Origin: Anaerolineaceae bacterium UBA2274
GTDB lineage: Bacteria; Chloroflexota; Anaerolineae; Anaerolineales; Anaerolineaceae
Direction: 5' to 3'
Assembly (NCBI GenBank): GCA_002347705.1
Contig: DDWY01000037.1
Span: 1 to 27,770 of the forward strand
DNA length: 27,770 bases
The notes beneath the pieces were generated by a model. It was given only the letters and a program-made list of their open reading frames with translations, was not told where the DNA came from and searched no databases. Each line of letters opens with the position of its first letter. Position 1 is the first letter of the stretch. Shown in pieces: positions 16,701-23,851 of this stretch. The position numbers were made by a program, and so were the translations under genes.

Positions 16701-17381
16701 TTACTCAAATCTTTGTCGAAGATCTGCTTTCTTGAAAGTTTTTATCAAATCAAAATGAGTCACCAAGGCTTCATATCCTTTTTCATAAGCTTTGCTTGCG
16801 ATTGCATCCAGCATCTGGCGGTGATAACTCCAGACACTTTCCAGGTATTCATGGTTGCGATAATATTGGATTCGAGATGCCTCATAGAGATCCCAGTAGG
16901 TTTCAAGCACACTGTTGAGCACACGATTGTTTAACGGGCGATAAATCGCCAGGTGAAAATTTCGATGTTCTGCGGTGGGTATCACCACCGGACTTTGGTT
17001 AATTTTCCAGTTAGCCCGTTCTTCCAGTGTCTGGAGCTCCTCAATCTGGGATTTGCCCAGGAGAGCACAGGCTTCATACCAGTAAGCAATCTCGAGTTGC
17101 CGGCGCACAGATGCATATTCCTGGAAAAGCCCGGGGTCGACCCGCAACCCATAGGTCATTGAAAGTGTCAGAGGGCGCGTAAGACAAAATTCATGTCTTT
17201 GGATACCTGTTCGTGTGCGCACCTCAACAAAACCCAACTCTTTTGGGACTTCAAGCTGCTCGCGAACACTGGCCGTGGAGATGCCAAGTTGAGAACTTAA
17301 CTCTGATATGCTTGGAATAGGCTCATCCTGACGGGTAGCGTCTGCAATAAACTTCAAAACAGGACTGAGCTCGTTGATCAT
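16701..17381 (-). CDS. GntR-family regulator with FCD domain
   Basis: The 226-residue protein has an N-terminal winged helix-turn-helix (about 15-65, SISELSSQLGISTASVREQL) and a helical FCD ligand-binding domain (about 75-215). Histidines in EHRNFHLAIY and SYHRQMLDA resemble the FCD metal/ligand site. Members of this group usually sense organic acids or fatty-acid derivatives. Position directly upstream of the 2-oxoacid oxidoreductase genes, same strand, suggests it controls them and itself. A strong palindrome lies right before its ATG. No ribosome binding site precedes that ATG, so the start is uncertain or the gene is translated by coupling or as a near-leaderless message. Confidence 0.82.
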   Translation of the reverse strand: MINELSPVLKFIADATRQDEPIPSISELSSQLGISTASVREQLEVPKELGFVEVRTRTGIQRHEFCLTRPLTLSMTYGLRVDPGLFQEYASVRRQLEIAYWYEACALLGKSQIEELQTLEERANWKINQSPVVIPTAEHRNFHLAIYRPLNNRVLNSVLETYWDLYEASRIQYYRNHEYLESVWSYHRQMLDAIASKAYEKGYEALVTHFDLIKTFKKADLRQRFE

Positions 17382-17388
17382 ATTTATC

Positions 17389-17411
17389 TGATTAATAATA
17401 TTAATTAATCA
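17389..17411. promoter_or_regulatory. Candidate GntR operator palindrome
   Basis: TGATTAAT (17389-17396) and ATTAATCA (17404-17411) are perfect 8-bp inverted arms separated by seven A/T bases. The palindrome ends eight bases from the gntR start codon and overlaps A/T-rich sequence that could be a minus-strand -10. Autoregulation by the adjacent GntR protein is the simplest reading, but binding is inferred only from position and symmetry. Confidence 0.55.
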
Positions 17412-17418
17412 CTATCAT
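17401..17418 (-). CDS. Possible five-codon leader ORF before gntR
   Basis: On the minus strand a strong ribosome binding site GAGGAGG (17424-17430) sits five bases before an ATG at 17418. The frame reads M-I-V-I-N and stops at 17401, 19 bases before the gntR ATG. It is in a different frame from gntR and overlaps the palindrome. It may be a leader peptide that couples translation, or a chance ATG near a purine run that really serves some other start. Confidence 0.25.
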   Translation of the reverse strand: MIVIN

Positions 17419-17505
17419 TCTAACCTCCTCCATCAGATCGGTCAAGGTACAAATACCTAACACACATACAAAATTCGACGGCCGAAAATTAACCGAAAAT
17501 TGACC

Positions 17506-17534
17506 TTGACCAATTCAGCTTTCGTGTGTAGAAT
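17506..17534 (+). promoter_or_regulatory. Sigma-70-type promoter for rpmF
   Basis: The -35 TTGACC (17506-17511) and -10 TAGAAT (17529-17534) are separated by exactly 17 bp. A second TTGACC lies immediately upstream at 17500-17505. The predicted start is near 17541, about 35 bases before the rpmF ATG, which is preceded by GAGGAG. Confidence 0.75.
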
Positions 17535-17575
17535 AAATAGGTTAATGTAATTGTTAGATTTGTGAGGAGTTAAAG

Positions 17576-17761
17576 ATGACCCCATTACCCAAAAGAAAAC
17601 TGTCTTCCGGTCGCCGGGACCGCCGCCGCGCGCATGATGCCCTTAAAGCTCGCAACGGTATCGCTTGCCCAAATTGCGGTGAGCCTCGCCTGCCCCATCG
17701 TGTTTGCCCGAAGTGTGGTTTCTATCAAGGTAGAGAAGTTCTCACCATTGATAACGAATAG
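17576..17761 (+). CDS. rpmF: Ribosomal protein bL32
   Basis: The 61-residue protein has the bL32 pattern: a basic N-terminus (LPKRKLSSGRRDRRRAH), a zinc-binding CPNC at about 31-34 and CPKC at about 44-47, with the conserved LPHRVCPKCGFY. It belongs to the large ribosomal subunit. It is a single-gene unit with its own promoter and terminator. The four-cysteine form implies zinc binding, unlike cysteine-less paralogues expressed in zinc-poor conditions. Confidence 0.96.
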   Translation: MTPLPKRKLSSGRRDRRRAHDALKARNGIACPNCGEPRLPHRVCPKCGFYQGREVLTIDNE

Positions 17762-17784
17762 TCACTGATTTTTTTGCAACCTAC

Positions 17785-17808
17785 AGCCCAGTATATCTGG
17801 GCTTTTTT
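17785..17808 (+). terminator. Intrinsic terminator after rpmF
   Basis: AGCCCAG (17785-17791) and CTGGGCT (17797-17803) form a 7-bp stem with loop TATAT, followed by a run of T to 17808. The T-run overlaps the stop codon of the convergent hflX gene (17807-17809). On the minus strand the stem is not followed by a U-run, so it works for rpmF only. Confidence 0.88.
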
Positions 17809-19144
17809 ATTTCCGATAATCTTCAAAAAATGCCAGAAGCTGCCTGGGGAGCATTCCATCAATCAGGATGCCATCCTCCAGGTGTTCGACATTCCTGACA
17901 TGCCCTTTTTCGTGCATCAACGAAACCAGCCTGCCTTCCGCGTAAGGCAGTTTGACCGTTACGGGAACAAAGGTCAGATAGGTGCCAACCGCGATTGCTT
18001 CGGCTAATTCCGTTAAGCCTTCCCCGGTCAGCGCGCTGATCAGGACAGCATCCGGTTCAGCAATCTCTCTCAATGTTTTAATCTCGCCTGAACTCAGTAA
18101 ATCTGTTTTGTTGTAAACGGTCAGGATCGGAATGTCGGCTGCGCCGATCTCTTCCAGCGTCTCCAATACCGTCAGCCTTTGCGACTCGGCGTTCTTGTGG
18201 GAGGCATCCACCACGTGGATGAGCAAATCCGCTTCCACAATTTCTTCCAGGGTTGCCCGGAAAGCTGCCACCAGGTCGGTTGGTAATTTCTGGATGAAGC
18301 CCACCGTGTCCGTCAGCAGGAGCGTTTCACCAGCAGGTAGTTCGAGTTGCCTTGTGGTTGGGTCGAGCGTGGCAAACAGCTGATCCGCAACGTAAATCTC
18401 CGCTTTTGTAAGCTTGTTGAGCAGCGTGGACTTGCCTGCATTGGTGTAGCCCACCAAGGCCACAACCGGAATATTGGATTTTCGTCGTTGTTGGCGGTGC
18501 CGGTTGCGGTGCTCACGCACTTTGTCCAGCTCCTCTTCGAGTTTGACAATCTTCTTTTTAATTTCACGTCGGTCAACTTCAAGCTGAGTCTCACCAGGTC
18601 CGCGTAAGCCAACGCCCCCCACTCCGCCTGACCTGCCTGATGCCCCACCTGTTTGCCGGGCGAGGTGCGTCCAGGCGCCTGTCAGACGCGGCAAGCGGTA
18701 GCGGTATTGCGCCAGCTCCACCTGCAGTATGCCTTCCCGCGTGTTCGCGTGCTGCGCAAAAATATCCAGGATCAAGGCTGTCCGATCGACAACTCGCTTG
18801 TTATCGCCCAATTCCTTTTCCAGCTCACGTTGATGGCGTGGGGATAGTTCGTCATCAAATAAGATGATTTTCGCGTCGAACTCCTCAGCCAGCAGCTTGA
18901 TTTCCTCAAGCTTCCCTTTCCCAACATAGGTGCGTGAGTTCGGCGATGACAGGTTTTGGGTAACCTCTCCAACCACCTCCAAACCTGCAGTGTCAGCCAG
19001 TAGTGCCAGCTCCTGCAGAGAATCTTCGAGCGTAAACCTCGGATCCTCTATAGATCTAATATGCACCCCTACCATCAGAGCAGGTTCGGGCACCGCTTCA
19101 GTATTGATTTGTTCGTTTGTGGAGTTCTTATCGTTGTTTTTCAA
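17807..19144 (-). CDS. hflX: GTPase HflX
   Basis: The 445-residue protein has the HflX N-terminal domain with TYVGKGKLEEI (about 72-82), the glycine-rich linker SGGVGGVGLRGPGETQLEVDRR (in part, about 172-193), a coiled helix, and a G domain. G1 is GYTNAGKST (232-240), G3 DTVGF (279-283), G4 NKTD (about 344-347) and G5 SALTG. HflX splits stalled 70S ribosomes, particularly after heat or antibiotic stress. The long frame starts with TTG at 19144 behind AAGGA and overlaps the aminotransferase stop by 17 bases; an alternative ATG is at 19075. Co-transcription with the upstream aminotransferase gene is likely. Confidence 0.92.
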   Translation of the reverse strand: MKNNDKNSTNEQINTEAVPEPALMVGVHIRSIEDPRFTLEDSLQELALLADTAGLEVVGEVTQNLSSPNSRTYVGKGKLEEIKLLAEEFDAKIILFDDELSPRHQRELEKELGDNKRVVDRTALILDIFAQHANTREGILQVELAQYRYRLPRLTGAWTHLARQTGGASGRSGGVGGVGLRGPGETQLEVDRREIKKKIVKLEEELDKVREHRNRHRQQRRKSNIPVVALVGYTNAGKSTLLNKLTKAEIYVADQLFATLDPTTRQLELPAGETLLLTDTVGFIQKLPTDLVAAFRATLEEIVEADLLIHVVDASHKNAESQRLTVLETLEEIGAADIPILTVYNKTDLLSSGEIKTLREIAEPDAVLISALTGEGLTELAEAIAVGTYLTFVPVTVKLPYAEGRLVSLMHEKGHVRNVEHLEDGILIDGMLPRQLLAFFEDYRK

Positions 19145-20303
19145 CCCAATCCTTTATTCTTCGCATGGCTTCAGCAATCCGATCAGTGGGGATCACGATT
19201 GAAATGCGGATGTAATCAGCTCCGCTGGGGCCATAGATCACGCCCGGTGTGATGCTCACACCAGTGTCCTGCAGCAGGTCAGCGCAAAACTTTACAGGAT
19301 TCGAAAAGCCTTCAGGTAGTTTCGCCCAAAGGTACAGCGCTGCTTCCGGTAAATCCACATCAAAACCAGCATCAATCAAGCCTTCATAAACCACATCGCG
19401 CCGCGCCTGATAAATCTTATTGCGCTTTTGCAGCCAGGACTGGTCAGAAGTCAGGGCAACTATTGCTGCATCCTGGATGGGAGCAAAGATCGAGGAATCG
19501 ATCTGGCTCTTATAGTTAGCCAATAAACGAATGATCTCGGTGTTGCCAACTGCCATGCCGATGCGCCAGCCCGCCATATTATAGGTTTTGGAAAGGGAAT
19601 TGAATTCCACTGCCACGTCCTTGGCTCCATCCACTTCAAGAATGCTGGGGGGAATATAGTCGCCAAAAGCCAAATCACAATAAGGGGCATCATGGGCAAT
19701 CAGAATGTCATATTTGCGGGCATAATCAACCGCTCTGGCAAAGAAATCAAGGCCTGCTGTAGCTCCGGTTGGATTATTAGGATAATTAAGCCACATGATC
19801 TTGGCCTTTCTGGCTACGTCCTCAGGAATGGCATCAAAGTCGGGCAGAAAGTTGTTCCGCTTCAAAAGGGGCATAAAGTGATACTTTGCTCCCGCCAGCT
19901 CAGCACCTGCCAGGTAGACCGGATAATATGGATCGGGCAAAAGTACCGTGTCGCCCGGGTCAAGCAGGGTATGGTTCAGGTTAAACAGGCCTTCCTTTGA
20001 ACCAATCAAGCCTAATGCTTCCTTGTTTGGATCGATGTCCACGTCAAATCGCCGCTTGTAATAGGTGCTGACGGCCTTTAAGAAAGCCGGTGAACCACCG
20101 GCTGGTGAGTAGCCGTGCTTCTTCGGATTTCGAACTGATTCAACCAGTTTGTCTACAATAAAATCTGCGGGCGGCAGATCAGGCGAACCCATATCCAGCC
20201 GGATCAAATCGAGGCCGCGATCCGTGAGATTTGCCACCACCTCTTTTAAAGCTGCAAAAAAGTACGGTTTGAGATTTGCTACAGGTTTTGCCGGATTAAT
20301 CAT
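19128..20303 (-). CDS. dapL: LL-diaminopimelate aminotransferase-like PLP enzyme
   Basis: The 391-residue class I/II aminotransferase has NYPNNPTG (173-180), the D205-A-P-Y208 cofactor contacts, K239 in SLSKTYNMAGWRIG and R247. It most resembles LL-diaminopimelate aminotransferases, which make LL-diaminopimelate from tetrahydrodipicolinate in one step for lysine and peptidoglycan synthesis, a route known in Chloroflexota. Related alanine/aspartate aminotransferases share these motifs, so substrate assignment is moderate. The frame is open to 20345, but the ATG at 20303 has AGGAG directly upstream and fits the family N-terminus (PAKPVANLKPYFF). Confidence 0.75.
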   Translation of the reverse strand: MINPAKPVANLKPYFFAALKEVVANLTDRGLDLIRLDMGSPDLPPADFIVDKLVESVRNPKKHGYSPAGGSPAFLKAVSTYYKRRFDVDIDPNKEALGLIGSKEGLFNLNHTLLDPGDTVLLPDPYYPVYLAGAELAGAKYHFMPLLKRNNFLPDFDAIPEDVARKAKIMWLNYPNNPTGATAGLDFFARAVDYARKYDILIAHDAPYCDLAFGDYIPPSILEVDGAKDVAVEFNSLSKTYNMAGWRIGMAVGNTEIIRLLANYKSQIDSSIFAPIQDAAIVALTSDQSWLQKRNKIYQARRDVVYEGLIDAGFDVDLPEAALYLWAKLPEGFSNPVKFCADLLQDTGVSITPGVIYGPSGADYIRISIVIPTDRIAEAMRRIKDWVEKQR

Positions 20304-20333
20304 ATCTCCTGAACACTTTCTCCTTTTCTTTTC

Positions 20334-20339
20334 ATTATA
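20334..20339 (-). promoter_or_regulatory. Candidate -10 element for the dapL-hflX operon
   Basis: The minus strand reads TATAAT here, about 30 bases before the chosen dapL start and upstream of the AAGGAG stretch. No good -35 is present 16-18 bp away, so support rests on the perfect -10 and its position. Confidence 0.4.
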
Positions 20340-20425
20340 AGCCACCCGCTTCTAAATGGGGAAATCTTTTACTCATAACTATGCTTGCGGGGAAACTTGA
20401 TAAACCAGCAGGATTTCATAAGCTT

Positions 20426-20441
20426 TGGTATACTTCTTGCA
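20426..20441 (+). promoter_or_regulatory. Promoter of rpoN: -24/-12-like, overlapping an extended -10
   Basis: TGGTATACTTCTTGCA matches the sigma-54 pattern TGGCAC-N5-TTGCA in its essential GG and GC with the required 10-base spacing; the -24 element is degenerate (TGGTAT). The same bases include TGGTATACT (20426-20434), a good sigma-70 extended -10. Either or both may be used. A short palindrome AAACTG-A-CAGTTT lies just downstream at 20448-20460. Confidence 0.4.
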
Positions 20442-20485
20442 TCAAGCAAACTGACAGTTTTTTTCTGTTTTGCGGAAGGTAAATT

Positions 20486-21889
20486 ATGCTGATACTCCCT
20501 AGTCAACAGACGACCACCTCGATGTCGGCGCATCTGGCACAGACTATGACTCTGCTTGGTCTTACTCTGGAGGAACTCCAGCAAAAAATCGACTCGGAAC
20601 TTGCATCAAATCCCGCGTTGGAATTGTTGGAAGAACGCATTTGCCCAATGTGCAAACGTCCCCTTCCCCCCCAAGGTCCTTGTCCGATCTGCAGCCAGCC
20701 ATCCTCTTCTGAGTCGCAGGACCCCATCGTTTTTATTTCACCCCGTGAAGACTTTTACACCGGCTCAGCCTCCAGCACCGGCGAAGTGCCCGAGGAACCG
20801 TTCGTCTCAGAATCGATCGATCTCCCAAGTTATGTCCTGCGCCAGGCAGCGACCGATCTGCCCACTGAAGACCGTTTGATAGCAGCCTACATCCTCACGC
20901 ATCTCGATGAGGATGGTTTTCTCACCACAACTGCCCTCGAGGTCGCCCGCTATCATCATCGTTTGCCGTCTGAAATCACAGCCTTGATCGAAAAACTCAA
21001 ACGCTGCGACCCGGTGGGCGTCTGTTCAGCCAATCCGATCGAAGCCATGCTGGCACAGGTTGAGGCATTGTCCGAAACCGTGACTGTGCCTGCTTTTACG
21101 CGCGAAGTCGTGGCAAAGTATCTTCACCAAATGAGTCAGCACCATTACCCTGAAATCGCCCGTGCCCTGGGAACAAGCTCACAGCAGATCCAGAAAATCA
21201 TGGCTTTCATCAGCGAGAATCTCAATCCATTTCCAGCGCGTGCCCACTGGGGAGACGTGCGCAATCCCAACAGCAACGACTCGCAGGTCTTTCATCAGCC
21301 TGACATCCTCATTTACCATCTCAATGAAAACCCTGCTAATCCCCTGGTGGTTGAGATTATCCTCCCAATCCGCGGCACACTGCGGGTCAACCCGCTCTTC
21401 AAATCCTCCCTCAAACAGCTTGAGCAGGACAAAACGGAAGAATGGCGCGGGGATATCGAAAAGGCGAATCTCCTGATCAAATGCATCCAACAGCGTTCAA
21501 ATGCCTTAAGACTGCTGCTTGAGAGATTGGTTGTCATCCAAAAAGATTACATTCTGCGTGGTGATCTGGAGATGAAGCCCCTCACGCGCGCTGAAATTGC
21601 AGGCTTGCTCGACATGCATGAATCTACTATATCCCGCGCTGTTTCCAGCAAAACAGTTCAGCTCCCAAACAAAAAAATCGTTCCCCTTTCGATTTTCTTT
21701 GACCGGAGCTTGTCTCATCGCACTCTAATCAAGCAGATGATTGAGCAAGAAGATCACCCGATGAGTGACTCTGAGATCCAAGGCTTGCTCCAAGAGCAGG
21801 GGATCAAGATCGCCCGGCGAACGGTTGCCAAATACCGCTCGATGGAAGGCATCCTGCCCGGAAATCTCCGTCAAAGTAAAACCAGGTAG
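20486..21889 (+). CDS. rpoN: RNA polymerase sigma-54 factor with zinc-ribbon insert
   Basis: The 467-residue protein is a full-length sigma-54. Region I (about 7-48, LAQTMTLLGLTLEELQQKIDSEL) makes activator and -12 contacts. A core-binding domain spans about 110-330. The helix-turn-helix is near 366-393 (LTRAEIAGLLDMHESTISRAVSSK). The RpoN box ARRTVAKYR is intact at 443-451. The unusual part is in region II, normally a short acidic linker: C53-P-M-C56 and C66-P-I-C69 form a zinc-ribbon-like knuckle pair. The gene is followed with one base between stop and start by its partner kinase, so rpoN, kinase and activator form one operon. Sigma-54 directs RNA polymerase to -24/-12 promoters and needs an AAA+ activator to open DNA. 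Confidence 0.93.
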   Translation: MLILPSQQTTTSMSAHLAQTMTLLGLTLEELQQKIDSELASNPALELLEERICPMCKRPLPPQGPCPICSQPSSSESQDPIVFISPREDFYTGSASSTGEVPEEPFVSESIDLPSYVLRQAATDLPTEDRLIAAYILTHLDEDGFLTTTALEVARYHHRLPSEITALIEKLKRCDPVGVCSANPIEAMLAQVEALSETVTVPAFTREVVAKYLHQMSQHHYPEIARALGTSSQQIQKIMAFISENLNPFPARAHWGDVRNPNSNDSQVFHQPDILIYHLNENPANPLVVEIILPIRGTLRVNPLFKSSLKQLEQDKTEEWRGDIEKANLLIKCIQQRSNALRLLLERLVVIQKDYILRGDLEMKPLTRAEIAGLLDMHESTISRAVSSKTVQLPNKKIVPLSIFFDRSLSHRTLIKQMIEQEDHPMSDSEIQGLLQEQGIKIARRTVAKYRSMEGILPGNLRQSKTR

Positions 21890-21890
21890 C

Positions 21891-23843
21891 ATGGTCCCTG
21901 TCTCACTCGACCAACAAAACACAAAATCACCGGGTGATTCCCATCAGGATTTTTCACTGCTGGATCGGTCTCTGATCCTGGAGTTGATTCCTGCCGCTGC
22001 TTTAGTCTATCGCCGTACAGATGACCGGATTCTCAGTGCCAATCGCAAATTCTTCGATCTGACCGCCTTGACACTGGACGCGCTGCAGGATCTTTCGCTC
22101 AATACGCTGATCCCGGGCGACCCGGATACAAACCCCACCGGAGAGCAAAGCCGCCCGGTGCGTCTGCAAATTGCCAGCGGCGACCTCATTCTCGCCAACA
22201 TGCGAATTTTGTCCATCAGCCTCACCAACCAGGTGGTCGTTCTCACTTTTTCACCCCCTGATTCTGAATTCGAAATCAGGCGGGAACTCCTGGAACAAGA
22301 ATACCGCTTTGACAATTTTTCGCTTCTGACCACGCTGGGCAGCCAGAACTCTTCACAGGCAGTTTTCCAAACCGCGAGCCAAATTCTGCAGCGGATGCTA
22401 AGCCCCAGGGTGATTCTTGCCTACCGCGTCAACCCTCGGGACGAAAAACAGCTTCAACTTCTGAGCCCATTCCCCCAAACAGAGGCTTTCCCTTCGACCC
22501 TTGATATCGGATTGCTTGAAAGCACCCCGAGCTTGAATCTCTGGAAATTGCAGCGTGAGCCCCAAAACCAGCTGCAGGAAATCGCGTTGATGGAGGGCTA
22601 CCATTATTTGCTTACGCTCCCCCTGCTCCACAACAACACACCGCAGGGATTGATGCTGGCAGCAGGCGAGTCACCTTACCCCGATGATGACACCCTGCGC
22701 TACCTGGCGCTTATGTCCGCTCATGCCGCGTCAGCGATCCAGGGGCTGAACAGCCTCGAAAGTGCCCAGAGGACTCTCAACAATATCCGCCATGTCGTCC
22801 AGATCCAGCATGCCATCACCGACAACCTCGAAGAAGGCGTCATCATCCTCACCCCGGATCTGTGCATTGCTGAGATGAATCCAGCGGCTGAGTTTTTGCT
22901 CGGCTATGCCAGCAAAGAAGTTTTCCGACAGAAAGCTGAAATGGTTCTGATCGGCAACGAGACACTTTCGACCCTCTACAAATCCGCCCAACAAGGTATC
23001 AGCACCCTGGTGGGAAACAACTTCAGGCTCAACAACCGCTCGGGCGACTCCTTCATGGCGCAAGTGCTCTGTATTCCAGTTGTCGAAAAAGAAAAAGTCC
23101 GCAGTATCGTCCTGATCCTGCGCGACATCAGTCAGACTGAGCAGATCCGCGCTCACTCCCAACAGCTTGAACAGCGGGCATTCCTGGGTGAGGTTTCTGC
23201 GATTTTCGCGCATGAAGTCAAAAACCCGATCAACAGCATATCCACAGGCTTGCAGTTGATGGGGCTCACCATGAAACCGGACGATCCCCATGCGAACCTG
23301 GTCACCCGCTTGCAGAACGATTGCCTGCGTCTGACGCATTTAATGGATTCGACCCTTACATTCTCCAAACCGGTGGAATACAATTTTGCTCCGGTTGACC
23401 TCGCCAGCCTGATCAACTCCATCCTGGAGCGTTGGGCGCCCAGGATGTACCGCTTGAATATCAGTTACAATCTTGAGCAGCAGCCTGCCAACCCCATGGT
23501 GTTAGCAGATGCCCGCGCAATTGAACAGGTTTTTGTGAATCTGATCAGCAACGCCCTGCAGGCAATGGAAAATGATGGCGGTAGTCTGAACATTAAAATT
23601 CATCCGGTTTCACCTGAAACCAATCCGCCTCAATATGAGATTATCGTGGCTGATTCAGGTCCAGGCATCCCGGAAGATCTGATCAAGCACGTTTTTGAAC
23701 CCTTCCTGACTACCAAAGCAAAGGGCACGGGCTTGGGATTGGCTATCTCGCGCCGGATTATCACGGCGCATAAGGGAAATATTTACGTTGAGAGCTTTCC
23801 AGGCGGAACAATGTTCCACGTCCTCCTCCTGAAAGCGACTTAA
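21891..23843 (+). CDS. NtrB-like soluble sensor histidine kinase (PAS-GAF-PAS)
   Basis: The 650-residue protein has no membrane helix. Domains in order are a PAS-like domain (about 28-122), a GAF-like domain (about 145-288), a second PAS (about 303-415), a HisKA dimerisation domain with H441 in FAHEVKNPINS, and an HATPase. The HATPase shows its N box (N550-x3-N554), DSGPGIP (588-594), FEPFLTTKAKGTGLGLAIS (602-620) and a final GGT motif. This is the NtrB/AtoS subfamily, which feeds sigma-54 activators. The frame is open from 21765 within rpoN, but the ATG at 21891 begins one base after the rpoN stop and is the likely start. A cytoplasmic or cofactor-bound signal is inferred from the absence of a sensor outside the membrane. 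Confidence 0.9.
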   Translation: MVPVSLDQQNTKSPGDSHQDFSLLDRSLILELIPAAALVYRRTDDRILSANRKFFDLTALTLDALQDLSLNTLIPGDPDTNPTGEQSRPVRLQIASGDLILANMRILSISLTNQVVVLTFSPPDSEFEIRRELLEQEYRFDNFSLLTTLGSQNSSQAVFQTASQILQRMLSPRVILAYRVNPRDEKQLQLLSPFPQTEAFPSTLDIGLLESTPSLNLWKLQREPQNQLQEIALMEGYHYLLTLPLLHNNTPQGLMLAAGESPYPDDDTLRYLALMSAHAASAIQGLNSLESAQRTLNNIRHVVQIQHAITDNLEEGVIILTPDLCIAEMNPAAEFLLGYASKEVFRQKAEMVLIGNETLSTLYKSAQQGISTLVGNNFRLNNRSGDSFMAQVLCIPVVEKEKVRSIVLILRDISQTEQIRAHSQQLEQRAFLGEVSAIFAHEVKNPINSISTGLQLMGLTMKPDDPHANLVTRLQNDCLRLTHLMDSTLTFSKPVEYNFAPVDLASLINSILERWAPRMYRLNISYNLEQQPANPMVLADARAIEQVFVNLISNALQAMENDGGSLNIKIHPVSPETNPPQYEIIVADSGPGIPEDLIKHVFEPFLTTKAKGTGLGLAISRRIITAHKGNIYVESFPGGTMFHVLLLKAT

Positions 23844-23851
23844 GGAGTTAC

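Noticed and set aside
21765..21890. N-terminal extension of the histidine kinase into rpoN
   Set aside because: It would overlap the RpoN box by 125 bases; the ATG at 21891, one base after the rpoN stop, gives a normal PAS N-terminus.
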